Assembly: GCA_021847015.1 (NCBI GenBank)
Contig: JAJZVW010000006.1
Coordinates: 1-64,000 of the forward strand
Source of the DNA: Pseudomonadota bacterium
GTDB taxonomy: Bacteria; Pseudomonadota; Alphaproteobacteria; Rhodospirillales; Magnetospirillaceae
Length of the DNA stretch: 64,000 nucleotides
Direction: 5' to 3'
In this document: piece after piece, positions 1 to 9,151 of the stretch
Position numbering within the stretch: position 1 is the first letter of the stretch
Layout of the letters: each line of letters opens with the position of its first letter
The notes under the pieces: model-generated
Seen by the model: only the letters and a program-made list of their open reading frames with translations
Databases searched by the model: none
Told to the model about the DNA's origin: nothing
Translations under genes and position numbers: made by a program

Positions 1-142
1 CAGCAGTTCTCATTATGCGCCCGCATGATGATGTCATCCCGAGGAAGCGGAGCGACTGAGGGATCTTTCAGGCACGTTCGCGTGAAAGATCCCTCGCCTT
101 CGGCTCGGGATGACATCGAAAAACGCATAATGAGAACCGCTG
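1..142. repeat. Palindromic MITE-like element, full copy A
   Basis: The outer inverted repeat (AGCAGTTCTCATTATGCG at the left, its near-complement at the right) encloses an inner palindromic core. The core runs from a TGTCATCCCGAG arm through GGGATCTTTCA to the mirrored arm ending GGGATGACAT. It is the same family as the copies at 41134, 56938 and 61640. The left flank lies outside the window, so a target duplication cannot be tested here. Positions 143-344, up to the next gene, hold nothing recognisable except the strong Shine-Dalgarno GGAGGAGGGG at 331-340. Confidence 0.85.
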
Positions 143-344
143 ATGCCCGGCCGGAACGGCCGTGGCGCATGGTCCCCGCCGCATCCGGCTCTTTTTTTCC
201 GACGATCCCCGCCGCGAATGCGGCTGCGCCTGCCGCCATGGCGGCGCGGCCAGGGGATTTTCCTGGCAGCATGGTGTGGACCGGTGGTGATCGTCCCCGG
301 CGGCTGACCATATTACCCTCGTATGCGCCGGGAGGAGGGGACGA

Positions 345-1280
345 ATGCTGCTCTGCCACGCTCCGGACATCCGCGAAAGGGAGGTCACCGACCGCCGCCG
401 TCTGTCCGGCCGGCGGCGCTTCCTCACCTTCGGCGCGGCCGGCGCCGCGGCCGCCCTGCTGCGGCCGGGCGTTGCCCTCGCGGCGGCCATCGGCCCGTAT
501 CGCCAGGGCGTGGTGACCTTGGACGACACGCTGACGCCGCTCGACGCCGTCACCTCCTACAACAACTTCTACGAATTCGGCACCGGCAAGGACGACCCCG
601 CCAAGAACGCCCCGGGGCGCCTGATCGCCCGGCCGTGGACCGTCACGGTCGATGGCGAATGCGCCAAGCCGGGAACCCTTGCCCTCGACGATCTGATCCG
701 CCCCCATCAACTGGAAGAACGCATCTACCGGCTGCGCTGCGTCGAGGCGTGGTCCATGGTCGTCCCCTGGATCGGGGTGCCGGCGGCGGCCGTGCTCAAG
801 CGGTTCGAGCCGACCTCGAAGGCCAAGTTCGTGCAGTTCACCGCCCTGTTCGATCCCCGCCGGATGCCGGCCCAGACCACGCGCGTTCTGGACTGGCCCT
901 ATGTGGAGGGCCTGCGCATCGACGAGGCCATGCATCCGCTGACACTGCTTGCGGTCGGTCTCTACGGCGAGGAGTTGCCCGCCCAGAACGGTGCGCCCAT
1001 CCGCTTGGTGGTGCCGTGGAAATACGGCTTCAAGAGCATCAAGTCGGTGGTCCGCATCTCCTTCGTGGAGGCCCAGCCGGTCACCACCTGGATGAAGGCG
1101 GGGCCGCTGGAATACGGCTTTTATTCCAACGTCAATCCCGACGTCGATCATCCCCGCTGGAGCCAGGCCAAGGAGCGCCGCATCGGCGAATTCCTCCGCC
1201 GCCCGACCTTGCCGTTCAACGGCTACGGCGATCAGGTGGCCTCCCTGTACCAGGGGATGGACCTGAAGGCGAATTTCTGA
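345..1280 (+). CDS. msrP: Protein-methionine-sulfoxide reductase catalytic subunit MsrP (YedY family)
   Basis: This is a periplasmic molybdopterin enzyme that reduces methionine sulfoxide in oxidised envelope proteins, taking electrons from a membrane heme partner (MsrQ). The 311-aa length is normal for the family. A twin-arginine signal ([12 protein letters not shown], about residues 24-35) precedes a hydrophobic stretch and an Ala-rich cleavage region, so Tat export of the folded cofactor enzyme is expected. The Cys in RLRCVEAW is the expected molybdenum ligand, and the C-terminal KYGFKSIKS stretch is typical. GGAGGAGGGG lies just upstream of the ATG. No msrQ follows downstream; it may lie upstream of the window or elsewhere. 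Confidence 0.93.
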   Translation: MLLCHAPDIREREVTDRRRLSGRRRFLTFGAAGAAAALLRPGVALAAAIGPYRQGVVTLDDTLTPLDAVTSYNNFYEFGTGKDDPAKNAPGRLIARPWTVTVDGECAKPGTLALDDLIRPHQLEERIYRLRCVEAWSMVVPWIGVPAAAVLKRFEPTSKAKFVQFTALFDPRRMPAQTTRVLDWPYVEGLRIDEAMHPLTLLAVGLYGEELPAQNGAPIRLVVPWKYGFKSIKSVVRISFVEAQPVTTWMKAGPLEYGFYSNVNPDVDHPRWSQAKERRIGEFLRRPTLPFNGYGDQVASLYQGMDLKANF

Positions 1281-1321
1281 CGATGCGGCGGCGGCGCTTG
1301 CCCGCGCCGCCGCTTTGCCCG

Positions 1322-1540
1322 TCACGGATTCTGGGAGCCGCCGCCTTCCGTTCCCGTGCTCGGCGGCGCCGAGGGGGTGCTCGGGGCGCCTTGCTCGGGC
1401 GCCGGGGCCGGCTTGGTCTCCTGTTGCTGCTCGGTGCCCTGTTTGGCCGGCTTCTTCGCCTCCTCGTTGCCGCTCTTGCCGCAGGCCGAGAGGCCGACCG
1501 CCAATCCGAGGACGGAAACGGCGAGAAATCTCTTCAACAT
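1322..1540 (-). CDS. Small Pro/Glu/Gln-rich lipoprotein
   Basis: This 72-aa protein has a short N-terminal hydrophobic signal and a lipobox (LSAC), so the mature lipoprotein starts at Cys about residue 18. The rest is low-complexity and disordered, rich in Lys, Glu, Gln, Pro, Ser and Thr (KPAPAPEQGAP). The second of two close ATGs was chosen because GGAGG lies six bases before it; the first ATG directly abuts that site. It faces the neighbouring exported-protein gene head to head. Function is unknown; a surface or periplasmic tether is conceivable but not shown. Confidence 0.7.
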   Translation of the reverse strand: MLKRFLAVSVLGLAVGLSACGKSGNEEAKKPAKQGTEQQQETKPAPAPEQGAPSTPSAPPSTGTEGGGSQNP

Positions 1541-1636
1541 GGGCATCCTCCGGTCTGGGGGAACACGCACTGCCCGTGGGAACGCCCCGTGGTTGCGAAG
1601 GTTCCCGGTTCCATGGGGCGGGGTTTGAAGGCAATA

Positions 1637-2134
1637 ATGGTGGCGATGGTGAAGCGCGCGACCCCGGTGACGCTGCTCGTCTGCGTCTGTCTCTCCGCCC
1701 TGCCGGCTCCCGTCGCCGCGGCGGGGCCCAAGCGCTGCTTGCGGCCCCAGGACGTCGTGACCGAGCAGATCGTCCGCCACGGCGTCTTCCTGCGCGAGGC
1801 CTCGGCCCGCTGTGCGGAGATCACGCCCGAGGTGACCGGGCTGTGGCGGGATTTCTACGCGACCTATGGCTCGCGGCTGCATGCGCAGACGGTGAAGCGG
1901 GAAACCTTTTTCCAGCGGACGTTCAAGGCCGACGCCAAGGACACCAATCTCTATTTCGACGGCCGTCTGGTGACCAATCTGCGCAACGTCCCGGTAAACC
2001 GGTCCTTCTGCCAGAACCTCAAGAAACTGCTGGACGCCAACAAGCGCCGGGGTTGGGCCAGTTTCGTCAAGCAGGCCAAGACGCTCCAGGATGAGGTCGC
2101 CCTGGATTACAAGCTCTGCGAGGCGAAACGCTGA
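1637..2134 (+). CDS. Exported protein of unknown function, 165 aa
   Basis: A cleavable Sec signal (residues about 1-28, ending PVAAA) precedes a mature domain with four cysteines (KRC, ARC, SFC, KLC). These could form two disulfides in the periplasm. The family is not recognised. A GAAGG site five bases before the ATG supports this start. The gene is divergent from the small lipoprotein and convergent with the phasin gene, whose stop lies 24 bp away. Confidence 0.65.
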   Translation: MVAMVKRATPVTLLVCVCLSALPAPVAAAGPKRCLRPQDVVTEQIVRHGVFLREASARCAEITPEVTGLWRDFYATYGSRLHAQTVKRETFFQRTFKADAKDTNLYFDGRLVTNLRNVPVNRSFCQNLKKLLDANKRRGWASFVKQAKTLQDEVALDYKLCEAKR

Positions 2135-2158
2135 CCGGCCGGGCGCGGTAAGCGGGTG

Positions 2159-2695
2159 TCAAGAAGGGCGCCGGCCGGCCTCGCCGCGGCTTTGGAAGCG
2201 TTCGGCCATGGGGCTGGTGGCCTCGCCGGCCACATGGGTCGAAATCTCGAACAGCCGCGCCGATTCCTGAAGCAGGGAATCGACGCTGTTCTTGAGGAAA
2301 TTGCGTTGCACCTCGATCACGTCCTCGAGGGACCGGCAGCTCATCATGTCGTTGGCGGCCTGCAACCCCATGCGCAGGGAATTCTGGGTGAACTGCATCA
2401 TTTCCCAGCTGACGTCCTGGAATCCTTTGGCCAGCCGCGCGCCGGTCTGCATGAAGACGTCCACGTCGCCGCGCGAGATGTCGGCCATGCCCCGGTAGGC
2501 GCGCGCCGAGGCGCCGATCAGCCGCCGGCCGGTTTCGCCGGCCTGTGCAAAGCCGGGCTCGGCCATCCGCGCGCCGCTCTCGGCGGCTTCCGCGGGCGCC
2601 CGTCGCGGCCGTTCGGCAGCCGGCTGTTCTCCCTGGGCGGGATGGGCTTCCTCGGGTCGGTCCGCCATCTCCTTGTCGTCCTTCTTGCTTACCAT
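2159..2695 (-). CDS. Phasin family protein
   Basis: This 178-aa protein has a charged, Pro/Ala-rich N-terminus (about residues 1-60) and an amphipathic helical phasin region: RGDVDVFMQTGARLAKGFQD, then LEDVIEVQRNFLKNSVDSL. Phasins coat polyhydroxybutyrate granules and control their size. The VQRNFLKNSVD segment matches the phasin_2 pattern well. The start codon has GGAAGGA eight bases upstream; the longer in-frame extension upstream lacks such a site. A 3-hydroxybutyrate dehydrogenase at 58.4 kb fits the same metabolism. Confidence 0.85.
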   Translation of the reverse strand: MVSKKDDKEMADRPEEAHPAQGEQPAAERPRRAPAEAAESGARMAEPGFAQAGETGRRLIGASARAYRGMADISRGDVDVFMQTGARLAKGFQDVSWEMMQFTQNSLRMGLQAANDMMSCRSLEDVIEVQRNFLKNSVDSLLQESARLFEISTHVAGEATSPMAERFQSRGEAGRRPS

Positions 2696-3072
2696 GTGCC
2701 TGTCCTTCCGCTGGTTGCCCAATGAGCGACCGCTGTCGCGCCAGCGCTGGCGGCGGACCAGTGCGCCCCCTCGAGCCTCTACAACACCTACGTCCCGGGG
2801 TGGTTCCTCGCCGCTAGCGCGGCAATGTTCGATGCGGTTCATGGTAGACGCAGTGGCGGATTGCGGTCTGCGTCCGAAACGGGGGAGGGCGGTGTCCAGG
2901 AGAGGCACCGCCACCGGCAGGGACCGGCCCACCGCAACGGCATGACGACGATTCCGATGCGGGCGAAAGGTCGCGGAGGAGGCAGGCCGGGGAAAGGATG
3001 GCCCTTCCGAAAAGGCGAACGCCCCGACGGCGGCCGTCGGGGCGTTTCCAGCCGAACCGGAATGGCGTCGGA
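2696..3072. other. Intergenic stretch, no gene seen
   Basis: This is the leader of the phasin gene and the downstream region of the small membrane-protein gene. Apart from the hairpin at 3018-3046 nothing convincing is visible. Short open frames here lack ribosome-binding sites and protein-like composition. Confidence 0.5.
3018..3046 (-). terminator. Strong GC hairpin, likely terminator of the gene at 3073-3279
   Basis: AACGCCCCGACGGC pairs perfectly with GCCGTCGGGGCGTT around a single central base, 27 bases past the stop codon of the small membrane-protein gene. On the minus strand it is followed by a short CCTTTTC tract. The stem is very stable and would work in either direction. Confidence 0.6.
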
Positions 3073-3279
3073 TCAGGCCTCGTCGCTGCCGCCCGTGGTG
3101 GCCAGGAACATGATCAGCGACAACCAGATGGCGGTGAGCGCCAGACCGACGTAGATCAGCCAGTTCATCGGGCTGGCGCCGTGGAAGAACGCGCCGAAAA
3201 CCGAGCCCGAAATGTAGAGTGCGATGACCAGAACGCCGGCCACCGTCATGCCGAGAACCTTCGGAAGGACGTCCATCAT
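3073..3279 (-). CDS. Small two-TM membrane protein
   Basis: This 68-aa protein has two hydrophobic helices (VLGMTVAGVLVIALYISGSVFG and WLIYVGLALTAIWLSLIMFL) joined by a short FFHGASPMN loop, with an acidic C-terminus. AGGAG precedes two consecutive ATG codons, so either may be used. The family is not recognised. It is transcribed away from the Nramp operon's end, with a hairpin after the stop. Confidence 0.7.
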   Translation of the reverse strand: MMDVLPKVLGMTVAGVLVIALYISGSVFGAFFHGASPMNWLIYVGLALTAIWLSLIMFLATTGGSDEA

Positions 3280-3401
3280 ACGCTCCTTAATGTCTTGCCG
3301 GCTGGCGGCCGGCCCCCTCGGCGAATACCTGTAACAGAATCATGTGTGCTACGGAAGGTCAATTCCGCGGCTGTCCAGGGCAATCGCCCTCGCCGGCACC
3401 G

Positions 3402-3617
3402 TCACGCGCCCATGAGCGAGAGAGTCCGGTACGCCACCAGCAGCACCATGAGAATCAAATACCCGCGGAGCGCGAGGAGGGAGATTCGGACAGCCGGCGT
3501 CATCGCGATGCGGCCGAGACCGCCGTGGTAGAGCTTCTCCTCGGGGACGTCGTCGAGGGGATGGACGACCCGGAGGTCCGGCGCCTTGTCGAGGAGGATT
3601 CCGCTGGTGACGGTCAT
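3402..3617 (-). CDS. Small single-TM protein coupled to the Nramp transporter
   Basis: This 71-aa protein has a polar N-terminus (KAPDLRVVHPLDDVPEEKLYHGG) and one C-terminal transmembrane helix (ISLLALRGYLILMVLLVAY). AGGAG lies seven bases before the ATG. Its start codon overlaps the transporter's stop (ATGA), which predicts translational coupling and a linked role. It could be an accessory or regulatory subunit. The family is not recognised and the function is inferred from position only. Confidence 0.75.
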   Translation of the reverse strand: MTVTSGILLDKAPDLRVVHPLDDVPEEKLYHGGLGRIAMTPAVRISLLALRGYLILMVLLVAYRTLSLMGA

Positions 3618-4948
3618 TGGGGTTCTCCTTGGCCGCTCGGTTGGGGAATGGGGCTTGCCGAAAGCGTGTCCGGCGCGATTACCTGGACGGCGAGGACGAG
3701 CGACAGGGCGAAGAGGACGGCGATGACCGTCCAGTTCACGGCGTTGTTCCACGGCCGGTTGACGAAGCGCTCGCCCAGGATTTCGCGGTCGTTGAGGAGG
3801 AGCTGGAGGAAAACGATGGCCGAGGGCAGCATGACCCCGGCCAGGACCTGCACGCTGACGATGATGGTCTGGAGCGGGGCGCCGGGGATCAGCACCAGCC
3901 CGGCCGCCAGGGCCACGCAAGCGATGTAGACGGCGTAGAACCCCGGGGCGTCGGCGATCGACATCTGGAGGCTGTGGCGCCATTCCATCACCTCGCCCCA
4001 GGCCCAGGCGCTGGACAGCGAAATCGCCGTCGCGCCCAGAAGCGCGGCGTTGGCCATCATCAGCAAGATGAGCGATTCGCCCGTCCTCCCCAGCACCGGC
4101 GTCAGCGCCGCAGCCATCTGGGCGGGGTCCTCGAAGGTCCCGCCCATGCGGTGGAAGGCGTCGCCGACCAGCATCATGCAGCCGGCCACGGCCACGACCA
4201 CCACCGCGCCGATGAAGGTGTCGAGGCGGGCCCATCCGAGGTCCGCGAAGCGCAGGCGCTTGTCGGCGACGCAGCTTTGCTGGAAGAAAAGCTGCCATGG
4301 CGCGATGGTGGTGCCGACGATGGCGATGACCAGGAAAATCAGGCCCGACGTGGCGCCGCCTTGGGGCAAGGCCGGGATGACGGTGTCGCGGGCCGCCGCC
4401 CGGATGTCCGGCCCCGCCTTCCACGCGAGGAAGAACCAGGCGAGATCGAGCCCGCACAGCAACAGCGTCATGCGCTCCCACCGCCGGTAGCTGCCGGTCC
4501 CGACCAGGAACAAGAGCGCCACGGCTCCGAGCGGCACCCCGAGTTCCGGCCGGATGCCCAGCTTCGACGAGGCAAGCGAGATGGCTGCGAACTCGGTCAC
4601 CAGGGTGAGGAAGTTGACGAGGAGGAGATCGAACAGGGAGAACCGGCCCCACCACTTGCCGAACCGCCGGTAGATCATGGCGGCATGGCCCTGGCCGGTG
4701 GCGATGCCCAGGCGGGCCACCATTTCCTGCACGAAATAGGATACCGGCAGGAGCAGCAGCAGAACCCACAGCAGCTTGGTGCCGTATTGCGCGCCGGCCT
4801 GGGTGTAGGTGGAGACCGCTCCGGCGTCGTTGTCGGCGATCATGACGATGATGCCAGGACCGGCCACAACGAGAAAACCGAGCAGGCGCCGGCTCCAGTG
4901 GGAGCGGAGCGAACGCGCCTGCGGTTGGGCAATTCCGGCTTGAGACAT
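3614..4948 (-). CDS. Nramp-family divalent metal transporter, variant binding motifs
   Basis: This 444-aa polytopic protein has about 11 hydrophobic helices and the Nramp fold. The helix-1 metal motif, classically DPGN, reads ADNDAG (GIIVMIADNDAGAVSTYTQ). The helix-6 segment reads GTTIAPWQLFFQQS, with Ala in place of the metal-binding Met of the usual MPH motif. Loss of that Met is associated in the family with altered selectivity, as in Nramp-related magnesium transporters. The substrate (Mn, Fe or Mg) is therefore open. The start was set at the ATG with GAGG nine bases upstream. It is first in a two-gene operon with the overlapping 71-aa gene. Confidence 0.85.
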   Translation of the reverse strand: MSQAGIAQPQARSLRSHWSRRLLGFLVVAGPGIIVMIADNDAGAVSTYTQAGAQYGTKLLWVLLLLLPVSYFVQEMVARLGIATGQGHAAMIYRRFGKWWGRFSLFDLLLVNFLTLVTEFAAISLASSKLGIRPELGVPLGAVALLFLVGTGSYRRWERMTLLLCGLDLAWFFLAWKAGPDIRAAARDTVIPALPQGGATSGLIFLVIAIVGTTIAPWQLFFQQSCVADKRLRFADLGWARLDTFIGAVVVVAVAGCMMLVGDAFHRMGGTFEDPAQMAAALTPVLGRTGESLILLMMANAALLGATAISLSSAWAWGEVMEWRHSLQMSIADAPGFYAVYIACVALAAGLVLIPGAPLQTIIVSVQVLAGVMLPSAIVFLQLLLNDREILGERFVNRPWNNAVNWTVIAVLFALSLVLAVQVIAPDTLSASPIPQPSGQGEPQ

Positions 4949-5050
4949 CGGGGCCATCCTCGAAACGGCTGTTCGTCGACCGCCGGGATGACCCTTCCGC
5001 TCACAGGACGAGGGGCGATCCCGGCCGACGCTTCCTCTTTGGCGCTGTCG

Positions 5051-5089
5051 GCGGCGCTGCCGCCGCACCATGGCCGGCGGCAGCGCCGC
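5051..5089 (-). promoter_or_regulatory. Perfect 14-bp hairpin in the leader of the Nramp operon
   Basis: GCGGCGCTGCCGCC and GGCGGCAGCGCCGC are perfect complements separated by 11 bases. The hairpin lies between the 75-aa gene and the transporter start, about 100 bases upstream of the latter. It could terminate transcription of the upstream gene or form part of a transporter leader. No known riboswitch consensus was recognised. Confidence 0.45.
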
Positions 5090-5149
5090 TACTAGGGTGA
5101 CTTTCCATCGGTTTCTCCATGGTCGCGGCGTGGCTGCCCGAGCGTCCGC

Positions 5150-5377
5150 TCAGGCGGCCAGCCGGTCGATTCGGCGCTCGCGGAAGCGTTTGTCCCCCTG
5201 CGCGGCCGGCGCGTCCTGGGCTTCGACGCGCCACACACACACCATTCCGCGCCCCGCGGGATCGCGCACCCACGCGCAGACGAGCGGGCGGCGGACGGGC
5301 GCGGCGCTTGCGGCCGGCCGGGGGGTGGACACCGCCGGCTGGCGGCGGAGGACGGGAAGAACGTGGATGAGCGCCAT
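5150..5377 (-). CDS. Small conserved-looking hypothetical protein, 75 aa
   Basis: An Ala/Pro-rich N-terminal half leads to a motif RPLVCAWVRDPAGRGMVCVW, then a basic C-terminus (KRFRERRIDRLAA). The two Val-Cys-x-Trp repeats around Asp-Pro recall short alphaproteobacterial proteins of unknown function. GGAGG precedes the chosen ATG by five to six bases, while two upstream in-frame ATGs lack such a site. It reads in the same direction as the Nramp operon. Confidence 0.6.
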   Translation of the reverse strand: MALIHVLPVLRRQPAVSTPRPAASAAPVRRPLVCAWVRDPAGRGMVCVWRVEAQDAPAAQGDKRFRERRIDRLAA

Positions 5378-5813
5378 TGATGCCTCCATCTGGTCCAAGG
5401 TTCCTGATTCGCGGCTACCCTGGACGGCATCGGCGCTTCCGGACGTTACGGGGCGGTTGAGACCCCTGACGGAAGAACGCGAGACCTGTCGTCCCGGGCA
5501 GTCCGCACTCGAATGCTTCCCGTCAGCGCGACGCGCCGACTGGAAGGCTCCGAAAGCGAGCTGCTAGATCGCGGTGTCATGACGTTCCGAAATGTCGTTG
5601 CGGCAAGGATGCGGGCGAACCGCCCCCATCTGTGCGCGATATAATCTCCGCTTTCGTGGGTGTCAAGGCTTTTCGCCGGCGGGATGGTTCCCTCGAGGCC
5701 GCGTTCCCGTTCGCGCGCATCCCCCTTTCGTCGGCCGCCGCCATCGGGGCATTGACGGCGCTTCCTCCCGGCGAAAGATGCCGAAGGGGAACAGGTGCCG
5801 ACGGGAGGTGCGG
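5378..5813. other. Intergenic stretch upstream of glgE
   Basis: No gene is supported here. A TATAAT hexamer at 5640-5645 points toward glgE, but no -35 match stands at the right distance, so it is only a weak promoter candidate. The glgE frame is open through 5592-5813, but the residues there do not look like family sequence. Confidence 0.4.
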
Positions 5814-8800
5814 GTGCGCCCGGGGCCGAGGATCTACAACCTTTTCCCGTCCTTGCTGGGACCGGTGGAGCGGTGGGTGGCCGAACTGCCGCGGATCTCC
5901 TCCCTGGGGTTCGACTGGGTGTGGGTCAACCCTTTCCACTATCCCGGCTTTTCGGGAAGCCTGTACGCCGTCAAGGACTACCATCGCCTCAATCCGCTGT
6001 TCGACGATGGCGGCGCTCCGGCCGAAGTCCAGCTCGGACGGTTCACCGGGGCGGCCCGTTCGCTGGGCTTGAAGGTGATGATGGACCTGGTGGTCAGCCA
6101 CACGTCGAAGGACGCGCTGCTGGTGACCGAGCATCACAACTGGTATGCCCGCACGCCCGAGGGCGCCCTCAAGTCGCCGGTGGTGGCCGATCCCCAGGAT
6201 CCCTCGAAGCTGACGGAATGGGGCGACCTCGCCGAACTCGACTACTCCGACCCCGCGCATCATCCCGACATGATTGCCCACTGGCGGCGGCTGGCCGAGG
6301 ATTACGTGCGGCTCGGCTTTTCCGGGTTCCGGTGCGACGCCGCCTACAAGCTGCCGTCGGCGGTCTGGGCCGGCGTGATCGGCGGTGTGCGCGACACCGC
6401 TCCCGAGGTGATGTTCGCGGCGGAAACCCTGGGGTGCGACATCGAAGCCATCGACCGCTTGCACCGGGCGGGTTTCGATTACCTCTTCAACAGCGCCAAA
6501 TGGTGGGATTTCCATGCGCCGTGGCTGCTCGACCAATACGAGCGGCTGCGGGCCATCGCCCCCTCGATCGCCTTCCCCGAAAGCCATGACACCGAGCGCC
6601 TGGCGGTGGAGATCGAACGGGAGGGGAAAGGCGACGTCGAACGCTGGTACCGGCTGTGGGCCTTGTTCTCGGCGTTCTTCTCGGCCGGCTGGATGATGCC
6701 CATCGGCTACGAATACGGTTGCCGCCGCCGCCTCGACGTGGTCCGCACCCGCCCGGCCTCCCGCGAGGCGCCCCGCTTCGATCTGTCGCCCGTCATCACG
6801 GCCCTCAACCGGGTGAAGGCCGAAACCCCGGCGCTCAACGACGAGGGGCCGCAAAGCCGCCTGACCCCGCCGGAATCGCCGGTGGTGGCGCTGCTGCGCC
6901 GGACCCGGTCCTGGGATTGCGCGGCGCTGCTGGTGATGAACACCGATCCCGTCCACGGCCACCTCCTCGACACCGCCCGCCTGCTCGCCGATTGCGGGCT
7001 GGCGGCCGAGGGGTTCAACGACGTCACCCCGTTGGGGGAAGGCCGGGGCCGGCCAGGCTCGCTCACCCTGGCGCCGTTGGAGGCCCGGCTTTACCGCACG
7101 GTGCCGGCGGCGGCCGAATTGCCCGCCCCCGGCCCGGCGGCCGCTCTGCCGTCCGGGGAGGCGGGAATCCTCATCCTCGCGGTGGCGCCGTCGGTCGATT
7201 GCGGCCGCTTTCCGGTCAAGCGCGAAGTCGGCGACAGCCTGGAGGTCACGGCCGACATCCTGACGCACGGCCACGACCGCCTGGGCGCCATGGTGCTGTG
7301 GCGGGAAGCGGGCGAGGATGTCTGGCACGGTTCGCCCATGCGCTTCCAGGACAACGACCGCTGGATCGGGGCGGTGCCGCTGGAGGCGGAAGGGCGCCTG
7401 TTCTACACCGTGGAAGCGTGGGTGGATGCCTACGAATCCTGGCGCGACGGCATCGGCAAGAAGGTGTCCGACGGCCGGCCGGTCGCGGTGGAGGCGGCCG
7501 AGGGACGCACCTTGCTGGCCGACGCGGCGGCGCGGGTCCAGGGCAAGGACCGCGAGCGGCTGGAGCGGGTGCTGGCCGAGGCGGACCGGGCGACGGCCGA
7601 CGACGACCGGGCCGCGCTGATGACCTCGGCCCTGGTGCGGGGCATCATGGCCCGCTGGCCCGACCGCTCGCGCGCCGTGCGCCACGGGCATGTCCACGAG
7701 GTGGTGGTGGACCGGGTCGCCGCGCGCTTTTCCGCCTGGTACGGGATGGTGGCGCGCAGCCAGGGAGCCGACCCGGCGCGCTCGGCGACCTTCGACGATT
7801 GCGAGCGGCGCCTGGCCGACATCGCCGCCATGGGGTTCGACGTGGTCTATCTGCTGCCGATCCATCCCATCGGCCGGGTCCATCGCAAAGGCCGGAACAA
7901 CAGCGCGACCTGCGATCCCGGCGGTCCCGGCAGTCCCTATGCCATCGGCGCCGCCGAGGGCGGTCATACCGCCATTCACCCCGACCTCGGCTCCATCGCC
8001 GATTTCCGCCGGTTCGTGGCTGCGGCCCACGGCCACGGCATGGAGGTGGCCCTGGATTTCGCCATCCAATGCGCTCCCGACCACCCGTGGGTGACGGAGC
8101 ATCCCGAGTGGTTCACCTGGCGCCCCGACGGCACCATCAAATACGCCGAGAATCCGCCCAAGACCTACGAGGACATCGTCAACGTCGATTTCCACGGGGA
8201 GGCGGCCGGAGCCCTGTGGGCCGAGTTGCGCGACGTGGTGTTGTTCTGGGTGCGGGAGGGCGTGCGGATTTTCCGCGTGGACAATCCCCACACCAAGCCG
8301 GTGCCGTTCTGGGAATGGCTGATCCGCACCATCCGGGAGGACCATCCCGACGTGATCTTCCTGTCCGAGGCCTTCACCCGTCCCAAGATGATGGCGCTTC
8401 TGGCCAAGGCGGGGTTCAGCCAGTCGTACACCTACTTCACGTGGCGCAACTTCAAGCGCGAGATCGCCGCCTATGTCGAGGAATTGGCCATGGGCGAATC
8501 GCGCGAGTACATGCGGCCCAATTTCTGGCCGGCGACACCCGACATCCTGCCGCCCTTCCTTCAGACCGGCGGCCGGCCCGCCTTCCTGATCCGGCTGGTG
8601 CTGGCGGCGACGCTGTCTCCGGCCTACGGCATCCCGGGCGGCTACGAGCTGTGCGAGAACGAAGCGGTGCCGGGACGGGAGGAATACCTCCATTCCGAGA
8701 AATACGAATACAAAGTCCGGGACTGGGACGCCCCCGGCAACATCAAGGCCGAGATCGCGCGGATCAACGCCATCCGCCGCGAGAATCCCGCCCTTCAGGA

Positions 8801-9122
8801 ATTCGGGAACGTCCGGTTTCATCCGGCCGACGACGATTCGGTGCTGTTCTACGGCAAGGCCACCCTCGACCGCTCCAACATGATCTTCGTGGCGGTGACG
8901 CTCGATCCGTTCGACGTTCGCGAGGCGGTCCTGGAGTTCCCCCTGGAGGCGATGGGGGTTCCGCCGGGAGAGACCTTCGAGGTCGAGGAATTGCTGGGCG
9001 GCCGGCGCCATCTGTGGCGCGGCGCCCGGCACGAGGTGCGTCTCGATCCCCGCGAAGCTCCCGCCCGCATCTTCCGCGTCACCGTCTGGGCAAGCGTCGA
9101 TTATCGGACACCGTGTTTGTAA
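5814..9122 (+). CDS. glgE: GH13-GlgE fusion: alpha-1,4-glucan:maltose-1-phosphate maltosyltransferase
   Basis: The C-terminal two-thirds is GlgE, which transfers maltosyl units from maltose-1-phosphate to growing alpha-1,4-glucan. It has the family N-domain (about residues 450-570, including VKREVGDSLEVTADI), then the catalytic barrel with nucleophile Asp823 (FRVDNPHTKP) and acid/base Glu852 (LSEAFT). The N-terminal 430 residues form a second GH13 barrel with its own Asp175 (FRCDAAYKLP), Glu204 (FAAETLG) and PESHDT motifs, so it appears catalytically intact. The GTG start was chosen because GGGAGG precedes it; it gives 1102 aa, about the length of fused homologues. An upstream in-frame ATG is possible. 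It heads the alpha-glucan cluster. Confidence 0.9.
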   Translation: MRPGPRIYNLFPSLLGPVERWVAELPRISSLGFDWVWVNPFHYPGFSGSLYAVKDYHRLNPLFDDGGAPAEVQLGRFTGAARSLGLKVMMDLVVSHTSKDALLVTEHHNWYARTPEGALKSPVVADPQDPSKLTEWGDLAELDYSDPAHHPDMIAHWRRLAEDYVRLGFSGFRCDAAYKLPSAVWAGVIGGVRDTAPEVMFAAETLGCDIEAIDRLHRAGFDYLFNSAKWWDFHAPWLLDQYERLRAIAPSIAFPESHDTERLAVEIEREGKGDVERWYRLWALFSAFFSAGWMMPIGYEYGCRRRLDVVRTRPASREAPRFDLSPVITALNRVKAETPALNDEGPQSRLTPPESPVVALLRRTRSWDCAALLVMNTDPVHGHLLDTARLLADCGLAAEGFNDVTPLGEGRGRPGSLTLAPLEARLYRTVPAAAELPAPGPAAALPSGEAGILILAVAPSVDCGRFPVKREVGDSLEVTADILTHGHDRLGAMVLWREAGEDVWHGSPMRFQDNDRWIGAVPLEAEGRLFYTVEAWVDAYESWRDGIGKKVSDGRPVAVEAAEGRTLLADAAARVQGKDRERLERVLAEADRATADDDRAALMTSALVRGIMARWPDRSRAVRHGHVHEVVVDRVAARFSAWYGMVARSQGADPARSATFDDCERRLADIAAMGFDVVYLLPIHPIGRVHRKGRNNSATCDPGGPGSPYAIGAAEGGHTAIHPDLGSIADFRRFVAAAHGHGMEVALDFAIQCAPDHPWVTEHPEWFTWRPDGTIKYAENPPKTYEDIVNVDFHGEAAGALWAELRDVVLFWVREGVRIFRVDNPHTKPVPFWEWLIRTIREDHPDVIFLSEAFTRPKMMALLAKAGFSQSYTYFTWRNFKREIAAYVEELAMGESREYMRPNFWPATPDILPPFLQTGGRPAFLIRLVLAATLSPAYGIPGGYELCENEAVPGREEYLHSEKYEYKVRDWDAPGNIKAEIARINAIRRENPALQEFGNVRFHPADDDSVLFYGKATLDRSNMIFVAVTLDPFDVREAVLEFPLEAMGVPPGETFEVEELLGGRRHLWRGARHEVRLDPREAPARIFRVTVWASVDYRTPCL

Positions 9123-9151
9123 GGGGGGGAAGCGTTCAGGCTCCCCCGTGG

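Noticed and set aside
323-1636. Long plus-strand open frame across msrP and the region after it
   Set aside because: It is the wrong frame for msrP, which has clear Tat and molybdenum-site motifs. Only its last part (from 1637) looks like a real exported protein.
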